A DNA stretch of 46,242 nucleotides from an uncultured Ruminococcus sp. (GTDB lineage: Bacteria > Bacillota > Clostridia > Oscillospirales > Acutalibacteraceae): positions 1,812-48,053 of the forward strand of contig CACZYP010000005.1 of assembly GCA_902785425.1 (NCBI GenBank), given 5' to 3'. Both the position numbers and the translations under genes were made by a program. A model generated the notes under the pieces. The model saw only the letters and a program-made list of their open reading frames with translations. It made no database searches and was not told where the DNA came from. Positions 16,701 through 23,313 of this stretch are shown here, one piece after another; the first letter of the stretch is position 1, and each line of letters opens with the position of its first letter.

Positions 16701-17203
16701 ATTTTTACAGCTTCATCCTCGGGGATAGTTTTTTCACGCTTGAGCCTTTGTGCAAGCGTTTCCCCCTCAAGCAATTCCATAACGATGTATGCTGTATTGT
16801 TGTACTCAAAGCTGTCGTAGACCTTAACGATACCCGGCATTGAATGAAAACGTGCAAGCTTTTTAGCTTCGTCTATGAATTTATGCCTTCCGTCTTCAAA
16901 CTGCTCGCCCTTATCGCCGCCGAAAACCGTAACAACGGTCTGACCGAGCGCTCTTGTCGAAAACTCGCTCGGAAGATATTCCTTTATCGCTATTTTAGTT
17001 TCAAGCAGTGCATCACGGCCGATATAAGTTACACCGAATCCGCCGAAACCGATAACCTTGCCGACTACATACCTGTCCGCAAGAATAGTGCCCGGCTCAA
17101 GGTGGAGAGAATTATCGGGTTCAAAGTCCTCACCGAATCCGCAGTGAGGACAGACGGTAAGCTCGTCGTCGTAATACTCCATGCAGCCCATACATAGTTT
17201 CAT
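13778..17203 (-). CDS. PASTA-type membrane Ser/Thr protein kinase with Big_2 domains
   Basis: A 1141-residue kinase. Zinc ribbon C4, C7, C18, C21; kinase domain about 44-320 with GFGGFG (52-57), K74, HRD 186-188, DFG 206-208 and a YSPEEQY segment; one membrane helix at about 345-368. Outside follow five clear PASTA domains and one degenerate first copy (about 386-791; each begins VPxVVGL-like and ends in a basic or Gly turn), a Ser/Lys-rich linker, two Big_2 Ig-like domains (about 860-1022) and a last domain of unknown type. PASTA kinases sense muropeptides and control cell-wall growth. This one differs from classical PknB/PrkC by its zinc ribbon and the long Big_2 tail. The ATG at 17203 (AGTGGG upstream) is preferred to the TTG at 17212. 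The ribbon and kinase core closely resemble those of the kinase at 7003-8967. Confidence 0.9.
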   Translation of the reverse strand: MKLCMGCMEYYDDELTVCPHCGFGEDFEPDNSLHLEPGTILADRYVVGKVIGFGGFGVTYIGRDALLETKIAIKEYLPSEFSTRALGQTVVTVFGGDKGEQFEDGRHKFIDEAKKLARFHSMPGIVKVYDSFEYNNTAYIVMELLEGETLAQRLKREKTIPEDEAVKMMVPVIRSLEEVHKEGIIHRDIAPDNLFVTKSGDVKLIDFGAARYATTTHSRSLTVIIKPGYSPEEQYRSRGDQGAYTDVYALAATMYKMITGQTPPDALERRAFFENKKKDILPPLKKYRKDVSENHETAILNALNVRIEDRTPDMASFLAELQSETPVKRRYGKIKKLDIMKIPLWAKASIATAAVIAVIFGVLVATGVIHIESGLNDNITIPEGHTRVPTVINSEYESGEDRLRSANLIMEIEGKEPSEKIPENLILTQEIDGGLIVADNTVVGVKVSASVIKQVVPDVVGLNAEEAKKKLQELGFQVTTTEVYDNTISKGSVVSQSAEAYSEIAENSTIELKVSKGRDPSAAAEVKDVTVPKLIGLDYNDAIKKAKEYGITLNIKERKYSRSYAKNKIMEQDPASGKTIKNTTPISLVVSLGFEKVEVPDVVLMTEEKAKAQLSGRGLKCKVEYKNDETVASGLVISQNPKKKTMADVETEVVIVVSKGASSFAIPSVVGQDEDAATKALTAKGLSVTVTYAQNDSADEGTVLAQSIAAGTKVKRGDAVTITVCTHSNVVNVPNVVGKTQGEAENAITSAGLKVTVNYANSSVEKGRVISQSPESGSGLNKGSTVIINVSSGKAESPAASSNVTSSRKEAASKPAVTSSKKKESPSSNTASKTTSSKTASTNTSSVKSEKTPSRIEPASVDIDVSTILMVIGEWRGLSPTVSPSNAYDKSLTWKSADESVATVSSGGRVEAVGEGETTITVTTVNGKTDTCTVKVTPRMAESITLSKETLQLDGVPDTLTATIKPDNTADKTVTWESSNESIAVVSPLGFVTPLTNGQTTITARTSNGLTATCEVTVTGMTSDDIKREGTIKVIPDREHFISFDSIHFIIRDNSTGLYATSEGWISDDPKKHPGLTLAVADGDIAESFTFEFIEGHDLELIVYDSIKGAETQSRELTYDDLGTVFSIVNENGTYFLEEEY

Positions 17204-17234
17204 TTGCTTCAACCCACTTTTCCGATATTGTCAG

Positions 17235-17263
17235 GCATATAATGCGCAAGGCGAATTATATGC
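17235..17263 (-). promoter_or_regulatory. Inverted repeat containing the kinase -10 box
   Basis: GCATATAAT (17235-17243) and ATTATATGC (17255-17263) are perfect inverted copies. On the minus strand the second arm supplies TATAAT at 17255-17260. It could be an operator over the promoter; the -35 box is weak. Confidence 0.4.
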
Positions 17264-17385
17264 AGTATTATTCACTATTTCATTTTATTGTACCATATTT
17301 CAGCATTGAAATCAATCATGAAATGCAATAGCCCAGCTTTCGCAGGGGTTACTTCCATTGTTTTTCCCCACTCTGTTTTTCGGGT

Positions 17386-18057
17386 TTATCTGAGTGTCTT
17401 TAAATACTGCTTATGCTCTTCGGTAACACGGAAGCTTTCAACAGCTTTCTGTATCGCCTTTTTATGCGTCCGGGGATCAAGCCTGCGCTCCTCGATGAAA
17501 ACAACGCTTTCGTCATATCTCTTTGCAAGCGCAGTTGCAAAGTACCATGCGACCATCATTTTGATGTAATAATCCTCGCCTTTTACCGCAGCGACCCATT
17601 CGGGATACTCCGGCTTGAAATCCTCCCCGAGGAATTCATTCATCAGCATTCTGATACCGAATCTGACTGTGTACACATGTTCCGAACCGATCCACTTTTT
17701 TATGAACGGCAGCAGCTTGTCATGATGCTTTGAAAAGACTTTAGGGCTTGACTGATCGCATACAGGCCAGCAGTCTACGTAAGGCAGAAATGTTTCTACA
17801 GCCGATACGCATTCATCAAAATCCTTTATCATAGCTATCAGAAAGAAATGAACAAGATTTTCTTCGTAGTATCTGTGCGGCAGCTCTGCAATGAAGTTTT
17901 CAGCCTCTTCCGTTCCGTTTATCTCTTTTGCGATCTTTCGCATATCGGGCGTTCTTACGCCCAATATGTTTTCTTTAGGGATATTTGGAACGAGCTTGCT
18001 TTGAAAATCTCTGTATTTTTCATCATTGCAGGAGATAAGTCTGTCATAAACTGTCAT
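17386..18057 (-). CDS. AlkD-like DNA alkylation repair protein
   Basis: A 223-residue all-helical protein of the AlkD family (HEAT-like repeats), DNA glycosylases that remove alkylated bases. Family features seen are the N-terminal NILGVRTPDMRKIAKE, the central FLPYVDCWPVCDQSSPKVF, the KKWIGSEHVYTVRFGIRMLM segment and the YYIKMMVAWYFATALAKR segment. The ATG at 18057 has a perfect AGGAGG upstream. Its own promoter lies at 18093-18121, so it is probably a single gene, although it reads toward the PASTA kinase with no strong terminator between. Confidence 0.87.
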   Translation of the reverse strand: MTVYDRLISCNDEKYRDFQSKLVPNIPKENILGVRTPDMRKIAKEINGTEEAENFIAELPHRYYEENLVHFFLIAMIKDFDECVSAVETFLPYVDCWPVCDQSSPKVFSKHHDKLLPFIKKWIGSEHVYTVRFGIRMLMNEFLGEDFKPEYPEWVAAVKGEDYYIKMMVAWYFATALAKRYDESVVFIEERRLDPRTHKKAIQKAVESFRVTEEHKQYLKTLR

Positions 18058-18092
18058 TTTATAGTTCCTCCTTTATATGATCTTTGATAATG

Positions 18093-18121
18093 ATTATATC
18101 ACATCATACAGCAATGTTCAA
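18093..18121 (-). promoter_or_regulatory. Promoter of the AlkD-like gene
   Basis: Minus strand TTGAAC (18116-18121) and TATAAT (18093-18098), spacing 17. Confidence 0.65.
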
Positions 18122-18252
18122 GGAATCGTTTGGCCGGGCAGGCACCCGACGGCAAACTCCGGTGTTACTTTTTGCGAATCGTAAGGTTATTGCCGCAATT
18201 GCAGCTGCCTACTAAAGCAGTACCGCTGAATCAGGGTATTGAGCGAAAAATG

Positions 18253-18295
18253 CAAAAAAGCCCCTCACCGCAGGAATTGACCTTGCAGTGAGGGG
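18253..18295 (-). terminator. Terminator of the LRR-CBM25 gene
   Basis: CCCCTCAC (18261-18268) pairs with GTGAGGGG (18288-18295) with further inner pairing. On the minus strand CTTTTTT follows. It is similar to the hairpins at 3557 and 35627. Confidence 0.85.
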
Positions 18296-18308
18296 GGATC
18301 AAACTATT

Positions 18309-21029
18309 TTACATTGCTGTGATAGTGCCGTTGGAGAACTTGTATGTACCCTGTGTGAATCTGTAGTTTGAGCCGTTGTTGCTGTCCCAGTGACCGTTGC
18401 CGTCATTGAAGCAAACGTTTGCATACGAAGCGCTGCCGAGGTCGATAGTATACTTGTGAGTATAACCGGAAACCTCGCTTGTCTTTGTCATAGCAACGCC
18501 GGGAACTGATGTCCAAGCGCCGCTGCCTACCTGATAGTGGATATTGGGGTTAGCGTAGCCCTTGTAGTAGATAGTAACAGTGTTTGTCGGAGCAGGTTCT
18601 ACTGTGAACCAGAAGGAAGAACAAGCAACCTCTGTGCCGTTATCCATCAGCGATACGTATACTAAATAATCAGTAGTTGCCTCCGGTGTCCATGTAAGTG
18701 TTTCGCCGAGCGCTGTATCAAACTGCTCTGAACCATGCTCACTCTGCATACGATAGTGAACTGTAAGTCCGTTGTATGTATTTGCAGTATCAACCGAGAA
18801 GGTGACGCTCTGACCATAACTGATCTTGTCTGCGCTCATGTTGACATTTGTGATCTCGGGTGCTTTTACAGTTACTTTCTTTGTAGCAGAAGCAGTCTTG
18901 CCCGATGCGTCCTTAACTGTTGTTTTGAATGTGTAAGTGCCTGCTTCTGTAGGAGTAAAGTTGCAGCTCTTGCCTGTTGCGTAGTCTCTGATCTTTGTTG
19001 TCTTACCGTTGAGTGTGTAAGAGAAATAGTAAGTATAAGGTGTTGTTCCGTTCTCGCCTGCTGCTGTGAGCTTGATAGCTGTTTTCAAAGGAGCAGTTGT
19101 CTTGGAAACGGAAAGCTTTGCCTTGAGTCCGGGCTTTGCGATAGCTGTGATAACGCCGCCGTTGAATGTGTATGTGCCCTTTGTGAAAATGTAGTTGGAG
19201 CCGTTGTTGCTGTCCCAGTTGCCGTTGCCGTCGTTGAAGCAAACCTCAGCGTTTGCAGCGCCGTTGAGCTTGATCGTGTACTTATAGGGGTAGCCGCTTA
19301 CAGCGAAAGAAGAGCTCATTGCTGCACCGGGAGCCGTTGTCCATGTGCCGCCTGCTGTTCTGTAGTGGATATAAGGCTTTGTGTAGCCCTTGTAGTAGAT
19401 AGTAACTTCATCGTCAACTGCGTCAAGAACGTTGTATGTCTTGGAGAACGAATCGTAAGTCTTGTTGTTGTAAACAACGTCACACTTAACAGTGTATGTG
19501 CCTGCTGCTGCAGGTGTCCACTCAAGAGAATCGCCGGAAGTAATGCTGTACTGTGCGGAATCGCTGCCCTTAGTGATAGTGAACTGATAGTTTGCGGAAG
19601 TGATGAGCGAAGAAGCTGTGCCGAGAGACGGAGTGATGTTTACCTTCTCGCCTGCGTGAGCCTCGGTCTTGTCGAAATCAAAGCTAACGAGGCAGCGGTT
19701 AACAGTCTTTGAAGCCTGAGCAGAAACCTCTGTGCCTGCTGCGTCCTTAACGTATACAGTGAATGTGTAGTAGCCGTCCTGCTCGATGAGCTTCTTAACG
19801 GAAGCCGAAGTTGACCAGTTCTTGATAACTGTTGTTGTGCCGAAACGGTTCATCTCGTAGCGGTACTTGTAGGGGCCTGTGCCGCCTGTTGCTGTAGCCT
19901 TGATAGTTGCGTTATCGGGAACGCCGATAGTGCCGTCGGGAGTGACCTTTACGGAAACGGAAAGAGCCTTTGCCTTTACTGTGTAGTCGATAGTCTTTTC
20001 GGCAACTGTTCTGTTGTTGTAAACGATCTCGCACTTAACGGAATACTTGCCGGACTCGTTGGGCTTCCAGCTGAGCTTGCCGGCGGAAGTGCCGTTGTAA
20101 GTTGTTGCAGTGCCGTTCTTTGTAACTGTGTACTTGTATGTGCAGTCAGCGAGATCGATGCTTGAATTGTTCTCAATTGTAGGAGTGAAAACAACTGTGT
20201 TGCCAACGTAAGCTGTTGACTTGTTAGCAGCGAGCTTTGTGATCTCGATATTCTCCTGAGCGCCGATGATTACGTAAGGATTGTAGTGTGCAATTGCATA
20301 TGCCTGAGCAGTGCTGTTTGCATAACAGTAGATCGTTGGACAAGGTCTGTCCAAAGTTCCCCAATCTATAGCAAGACCGCCGATCTCTACATTGGGGTTG
20401 AGGATAGTGATTTTTCTAAGTGCATAACAGTCCATAAATGCGATGCCTTTGATAGAAGTTACCGAAGCAGGTATGGTAACTTCTTCAAGCGATGTGCAAG
20501 TTTCAAATGCACACTGACCGATAGTTGTTAAGGAATTTGAAAGAGTAAGAGTTTTCATCTGCCAGCAATTATAAAAAGCGTAACTATCAATCGTTGTTAC
20601 CGAATCGGGGATCGTAACATTTTCCATATAATTGAGGGCAAATGCGTTTTCACCGATTGTTTTCAGTGTGCTCGGCAGGGAAAAGCTCGTTATGCCCATA
20701 TTGTAAAATGCATTATGAGGAACTGAGGTTACACCTTCTCCGATAATAACAGTATTAAACATATGGTATTCCCACGGATAAAACTCTGTGGTTCCAACAT
20801 AAACCTCTGCAGCGTCTATAATAGGACCGTTGCCTGTGATAGTGAGAACACCTGTATTTTCATTGCAAACCCAATTAAGATTGCCCCATGTACCCGAGTC
20901 GATGCCCTCTCCGTTCTTTGTACTCTGTCCTGCATACTCAACAACGGCAGTGTCATCGTTAGCGCCTGCGGAAGCTGTTGCAGCGGAAGCAGTAAGCGCA
21001 AGGCTCGACGTCATTACCAGTGCAAGCAC
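18309..21029 (-). CDS. Secreted BspA-type LRR protein with two CBM25-like modules; start codon frameshifted
   Basis: A 906-residue open frame from a GTG at 21029. It has LRR_5 (BspA-type) repeats at about 80-270 (SLPSTLKTIGENAFA, TIPDSVTTIDSYAFYNC and so on), Ig-like segments, a CBM25/53-like module at about 543-630, another Ig-like segment and a C-terminal CBM25-like module at about 820-906 ending NGTITAM. The signal peptide in this frame lacks its basic start. Upstream codons in the same frame read AKKTNRFLSAVLALVMTSS, an ideal signal peptide, but the ATG at 21061-21063, which has the good AAAAGGAG, is out of frame by one base (ATGGGCTAA). One G too many in the GGG at 21059-21061 explains this. 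So the gene is either inactive, weakly translated from the GTG, or carries a sequencing error. LRR and CBM parts suggest surface binding or adhesion. Confidence 0.8.
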   Translation of the reverse strand: MLALVMTSSLALTASAATASAGANDDTAVVEYAGQSTKNGEGIDSGTWGNLNWVCNENTGVLTITGNGPIIDAAEVYVGTTEFYPWEYHMFNTVIIGEGVTSVPHNAFYNMGITSFSLPSTLKTIGENAFALNYMENVTIPDSVTTIDSYAFYNCWQMKTLTLSNSLTTIGQCAFETCTSLEEVTIPASVTSIKGIAFMDCYALRKITILNPNVEIGGLAIDWGTLDRPCPTIYCYANSTAQAYAIAHYNPYVIIGAQENIEITKLAANKSTAYVGNTVVFTPTIENNSSIDLADCTYKYTVTKNGTATTYNGTSAGKLSWKPNESGKYSVKCEIVYNNRTVAEKTIDYTVKAKALSVSVKVTPDGTIGVPDNATIKATATGGTGPYKYRYEMNRFGTTTVIKNWSTSASVKKLIEQDGYYTFTVYVKDAAGTEVSAQASKTVNRCLVSFDFDKTEAHAGEKVNITPSLGTASSLITSANYQFTITKGSDSAQYSITSGDSLEWTPAAAGTYTVKCDVVYNNKTYDSFSKTYNVLDAVDDEVTIYYKGYTKPYIHYRTAGGTWTTAPGAAMSSSFAVSGYPYKYTIKLNGAANAEVCFNDGNGNWDSNNGSNYIFTKGTYTFNGGVITAIAKPGLKAKLSVSKTTAPLKTAIKLTAAGENGTTPYTYYFSYTLNGKTTKIRDYATGKSCNFTPTEAGTYTFKTTVKDASGKTASATKKVTVKAPEITNVNMSADKISYGQSVTFSVDTANTYNGLTVHYRMQSEHGSEQFDTALGETLTWTPEATTDYLVYVSLMDNGTEVACSSFWFTVEPAPTNTVTIYYKGYANPNIHYQVGSGAWTSVPGVAMTKTSEVSGYTHKYTIDLGSASYANVCFNDGNGHWDSNNGSNYRFTQGTYKFSNGTITAM

Positions 21030-21167
21030 AGCGGACAGAAATCTGTTTGTTTTCTTAGCCCATTTCTATTTCTCCTTTTCGAGTTTAATTTTATAAATAA
21101 CCGACCGGAACACACGATCGGATATTCACCTTTCATTTTTTGATCGCTCAAAATACGGACTTTGAAT

Positions 21168-21196
21168 ATTGTAGTATATTTTTTATTTTTTGTAAA
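21168..21196 (-). promoter_or_regulatory. Promoter of the LRR-CBM25 gene
   Basis: Minus strand TTTACA (21191-21196) and TACAAT (21168-21173), spacing 17, in an A-rich region. About 100 bases of leader precede the ATG. Confidence 0.6.
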
Positions 21197-21571
21197 TGGC
21201 CCAAACAGAACCGATGCCCCTTTTAGAACCAAACTTCCCTATTATTACATATTTATAACTCTTTATCATATTTTTTGCGAATGCACAATAAAAACAGGAC
21301 AATAGTGTAAAATTATTTTTCCGAGAAACAATAATAACGCCTTTTCCACTCTCCAAAAGCGGAAAAAAACGGTCATGAACTGCGCCAAAAAGTGTTCTTT
21401 TTTGGGCATTTTTGAACAGAAAAAAATTTTTTCGGGAGATAAAAACAGCCCCGAAACAGTCGGAGATGCATTATTATTTGCGGCTTGCGGTAAAAATATC
21501 GATATATTTATCTGTAAATTTACCGATAATAATAAACTGTTTTGTTTATTTATCTGCTCATATAATCGATA
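21197..21571. other. AT-rich non-coding region
   Basis: No gene is seen. Long A and T runs are present, and a TGTAAATTTACCGAT patch resembles the GGTAAATTTACC palindrome at 35541. Confidence 0.4.
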
Positions 21572-21616
21572 AAAACGCCGTTCCCACTCATTGCAAGTGA
21601 GAACGGCGTTTTTCAT
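21572..21616. terminator. Strong bidirectional terminator
   Basis: AAAAACGCCGTTC (from 21572) pairs with GAACGGCGTTTTT (21602-21614). The stem extends through CCACT/AGTGA with one mismatch, and A- and T-runs lie on both sides. Confidence 0.8.
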
Positions 21617-21634
21617 TGCCCGAATGTTTTATTT

Positions 21635-21706
21635 AAGGAAGCACTGATTAAATCGAGTGCCCATATTGCTCAGCCCGTAGGGCGTGATTTATTCAGTGAT
21701 TCCCTA
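21635..21706. mobile_element. Short complete copy of the inverted-repeat element (about 72 bp)
   Basis: Left end TTAAGGAAGCACTGATTAAA; right end, read in reverse, TTAGGGAATCACTGAATAAA. Between them are only CGAGTGCCCATATTG and GCTCAGCCCGTAGGGCGTG. No protein is encoded. Its right half lies inside the 3' end of the neighbouring broken gene. Confidence 0.7.
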
Positions 21707-22818
21707 AGGCTGAACCGTGCTGTACGGGTCTGTGCCGCCGGAGTTCCAGGGCATACTTTATAGCCGTGTTCCTGCGCTCCGACTACTATCGGCTTGAATA
21801 CGAACGGGTCATCCTCTGTGCCGCTGCCTGCGACTACCTTGATCGAAACATCTCCGTTGAGAGCTTCGCTGCAGGAAACCAAAAAAATATCTCCATTTTC
21901 GTCATAGAACACATATTGTCCACAGTTGCTGTTCCAGTCGTCAATTATTGTGATGATCTTAACGCCATAGTCGTTGTCTATCGTCGGATTGCCTTTGTAA
22001 TCATCACGTTCAAAATAATATTCGCCGAAATCGACCGTATCGCCCGCCGTGAATACCGTACCGACCGCAAGAGTTTTAATAGTCTTTATAACAGCCGTGT
22101 AGGTCACGTTACGGGTAACAAGGGGCAGCTCATCGGCTTTATACATATTTGTGCCGTCAGACCAGTAAAGTGTGTCGCCCTCGGGTACGGTGATATTGCC
22201 GTTAAATTCGGGCGCTGTTCCGGGAAGTACATTTGTGTCCGTTTCGAGAACGCTGCCGTCTGTATCTTTCCATATAATTGTATATTTGTTCTTGTCAACG
22301 TAGCCGAAGGTACATTTTGCGAGGAAAGTCCGGGCATAAGTAACACTGGGCTCACTGTATTTTTCACGTGACGTGCCTTTTGCATAACTGGAATCACCGT
22401 AAAATAACTTCTCGGCACCTTTTGTACCTGCCGATGTGCTTTGAATGATAACAAGAAGATTGCCGCCGCTGTAGGTGTAAGATGTATCAAAGTTGATAAC
22501 ATTTGCACCGCTTCCGAAATCGTAATCACCATCATAGACTTTTACTGCCGTAAAGTCTGTTGCTGTGGAGGTATTGGTTACTATTTTATCAGCTACATCA
22601 TACAGAACAACAACGCCGTTTTCAGCCTTGGCGTATTTGTCGGGAAGCGTTGTAAAATCTACCTCTGCAAGGTATACCTGCAAACCCTTTGCATCAATTT
22701 CAGCATCATCACTTGAATAGAATGTCATAGAATACAGCGTATTCCCCGTCATATCCGAAAGCATTGATACTTTTCCTGTTTCCACGCTTTCCCTGCTACA
22801 TAGTCTGTCATTTATCAA
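21670..22818 (-). pseudogene. Fragment of a secreted surface protein, ended by a repeat element
   Basis: An open frame of 382 residues without a signal peptide or a well-placed start: it begins at a TTG directly after AAGGGG. The first 170 residues match the pattern of the cell-surface beta domain with GNTLYSMTFYSSDDA...LQVYLAEVDFT...FDTSYTYSGGNLLVII. Next comes a segment IIWKDTDGSVLETDTNVLPG...PEFNG of the bacterial-repeat type, then a C-terminal part I do not recognise. The last residues (SLRESLNKSRPTG) and the stop codon come from the inverted-repeat element at 21635-21706. Both ends are therefore suspect, and the gene looks like a remnant of a larger exported protein. Confidence 0.6.
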
Positions 22819-22998
22819 ACCCCTTTATACTGTTATAAATAAATGAGAGTTAACACTTCAGTTATACACTGTATGCGCTGTAATAGCAAGAGGGAAACGG
22901 TTTTTTTCAGCAAAAAATTTGGTTTGGGCAGGAAAAGAAGCGGTACAGATGAGCGGCAAGAGTTTTTAGAGATGCCCTTTAGTATACGTTTATTCTTT

Positions 22999-23033
22999 TT
23001 AGGGAGACACTGATCAAATCGAGTGCTTCCTTA
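22999..23033. repeat. Minimal copy of the inverted-repeat element
   Basis: TTAGGGAGACACTGATCAAA at the left and GTGCTTCCTTA at the right are separated by only a few bases (about 35 bp in all). It lies in the otherwise gene-free stretch 22819-23313. Confidence 0.55.
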
Positions 23034-23050
23034 GTTTCCGGTTAATGTCA

Positions 23051-23085
23051 AACGCCGCCCCCGGCATAATACCGGGAACGGCGTT
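23051..23085 (-). terminator. Terminator-like hairpin after the chaperone-GTPase operon
   Basis: AACGCCG (23051-23057) pairs with CGGCGTT (23079-23085), with an inner CCGG/CCGG. It is the first strong hairpin after the last gene of the operon, about 230 bases past its stop. Confidence 0.55.
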
Positions 23086-23313
23086 CGATTATATTGAAGG
23101 TTAAGAGAAATGAAAGACTATGTCTGTTTCGCAGCCCCGACCTGATAAAGCCGGAGCTGCAAGGGGTGATAACAGACTGTGCTGATCACAGTTTGTCATG
23201 ATCTGTTTTACGCTGCCGTCTGACCGTATTGCGCAGTCAGATATCCGTTACACTCTCTGATTTACGATAACTTGCTCCGCTTTGGATCGTCTTTTAAGTT
23301 TTTTTACTAAAAC
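23086..23313. other. Non-coding stretch with a degraded element interior
   Basis: No gene is seen. Around 23228-23276, TTGCGCAGTCAGAT and further on ACTTGCTCCGC resemble the interior of the long element at 44992-45259 (TTGCGCAATCAGAT, CTTGCTCCGC), so an old copy probably decayed here. Confidence 0.4.

Noticed and set aside
22753-22812. Short frame MTDYVAGKAWKQEKYQCFRI with a well-placed AAGGGG, overlapping the start of the surface-protein fragment.
   Set aside because: It has only 20 codons in another frame and no known pattern. It more likely shows that the 5' end of the fragment is decayed.
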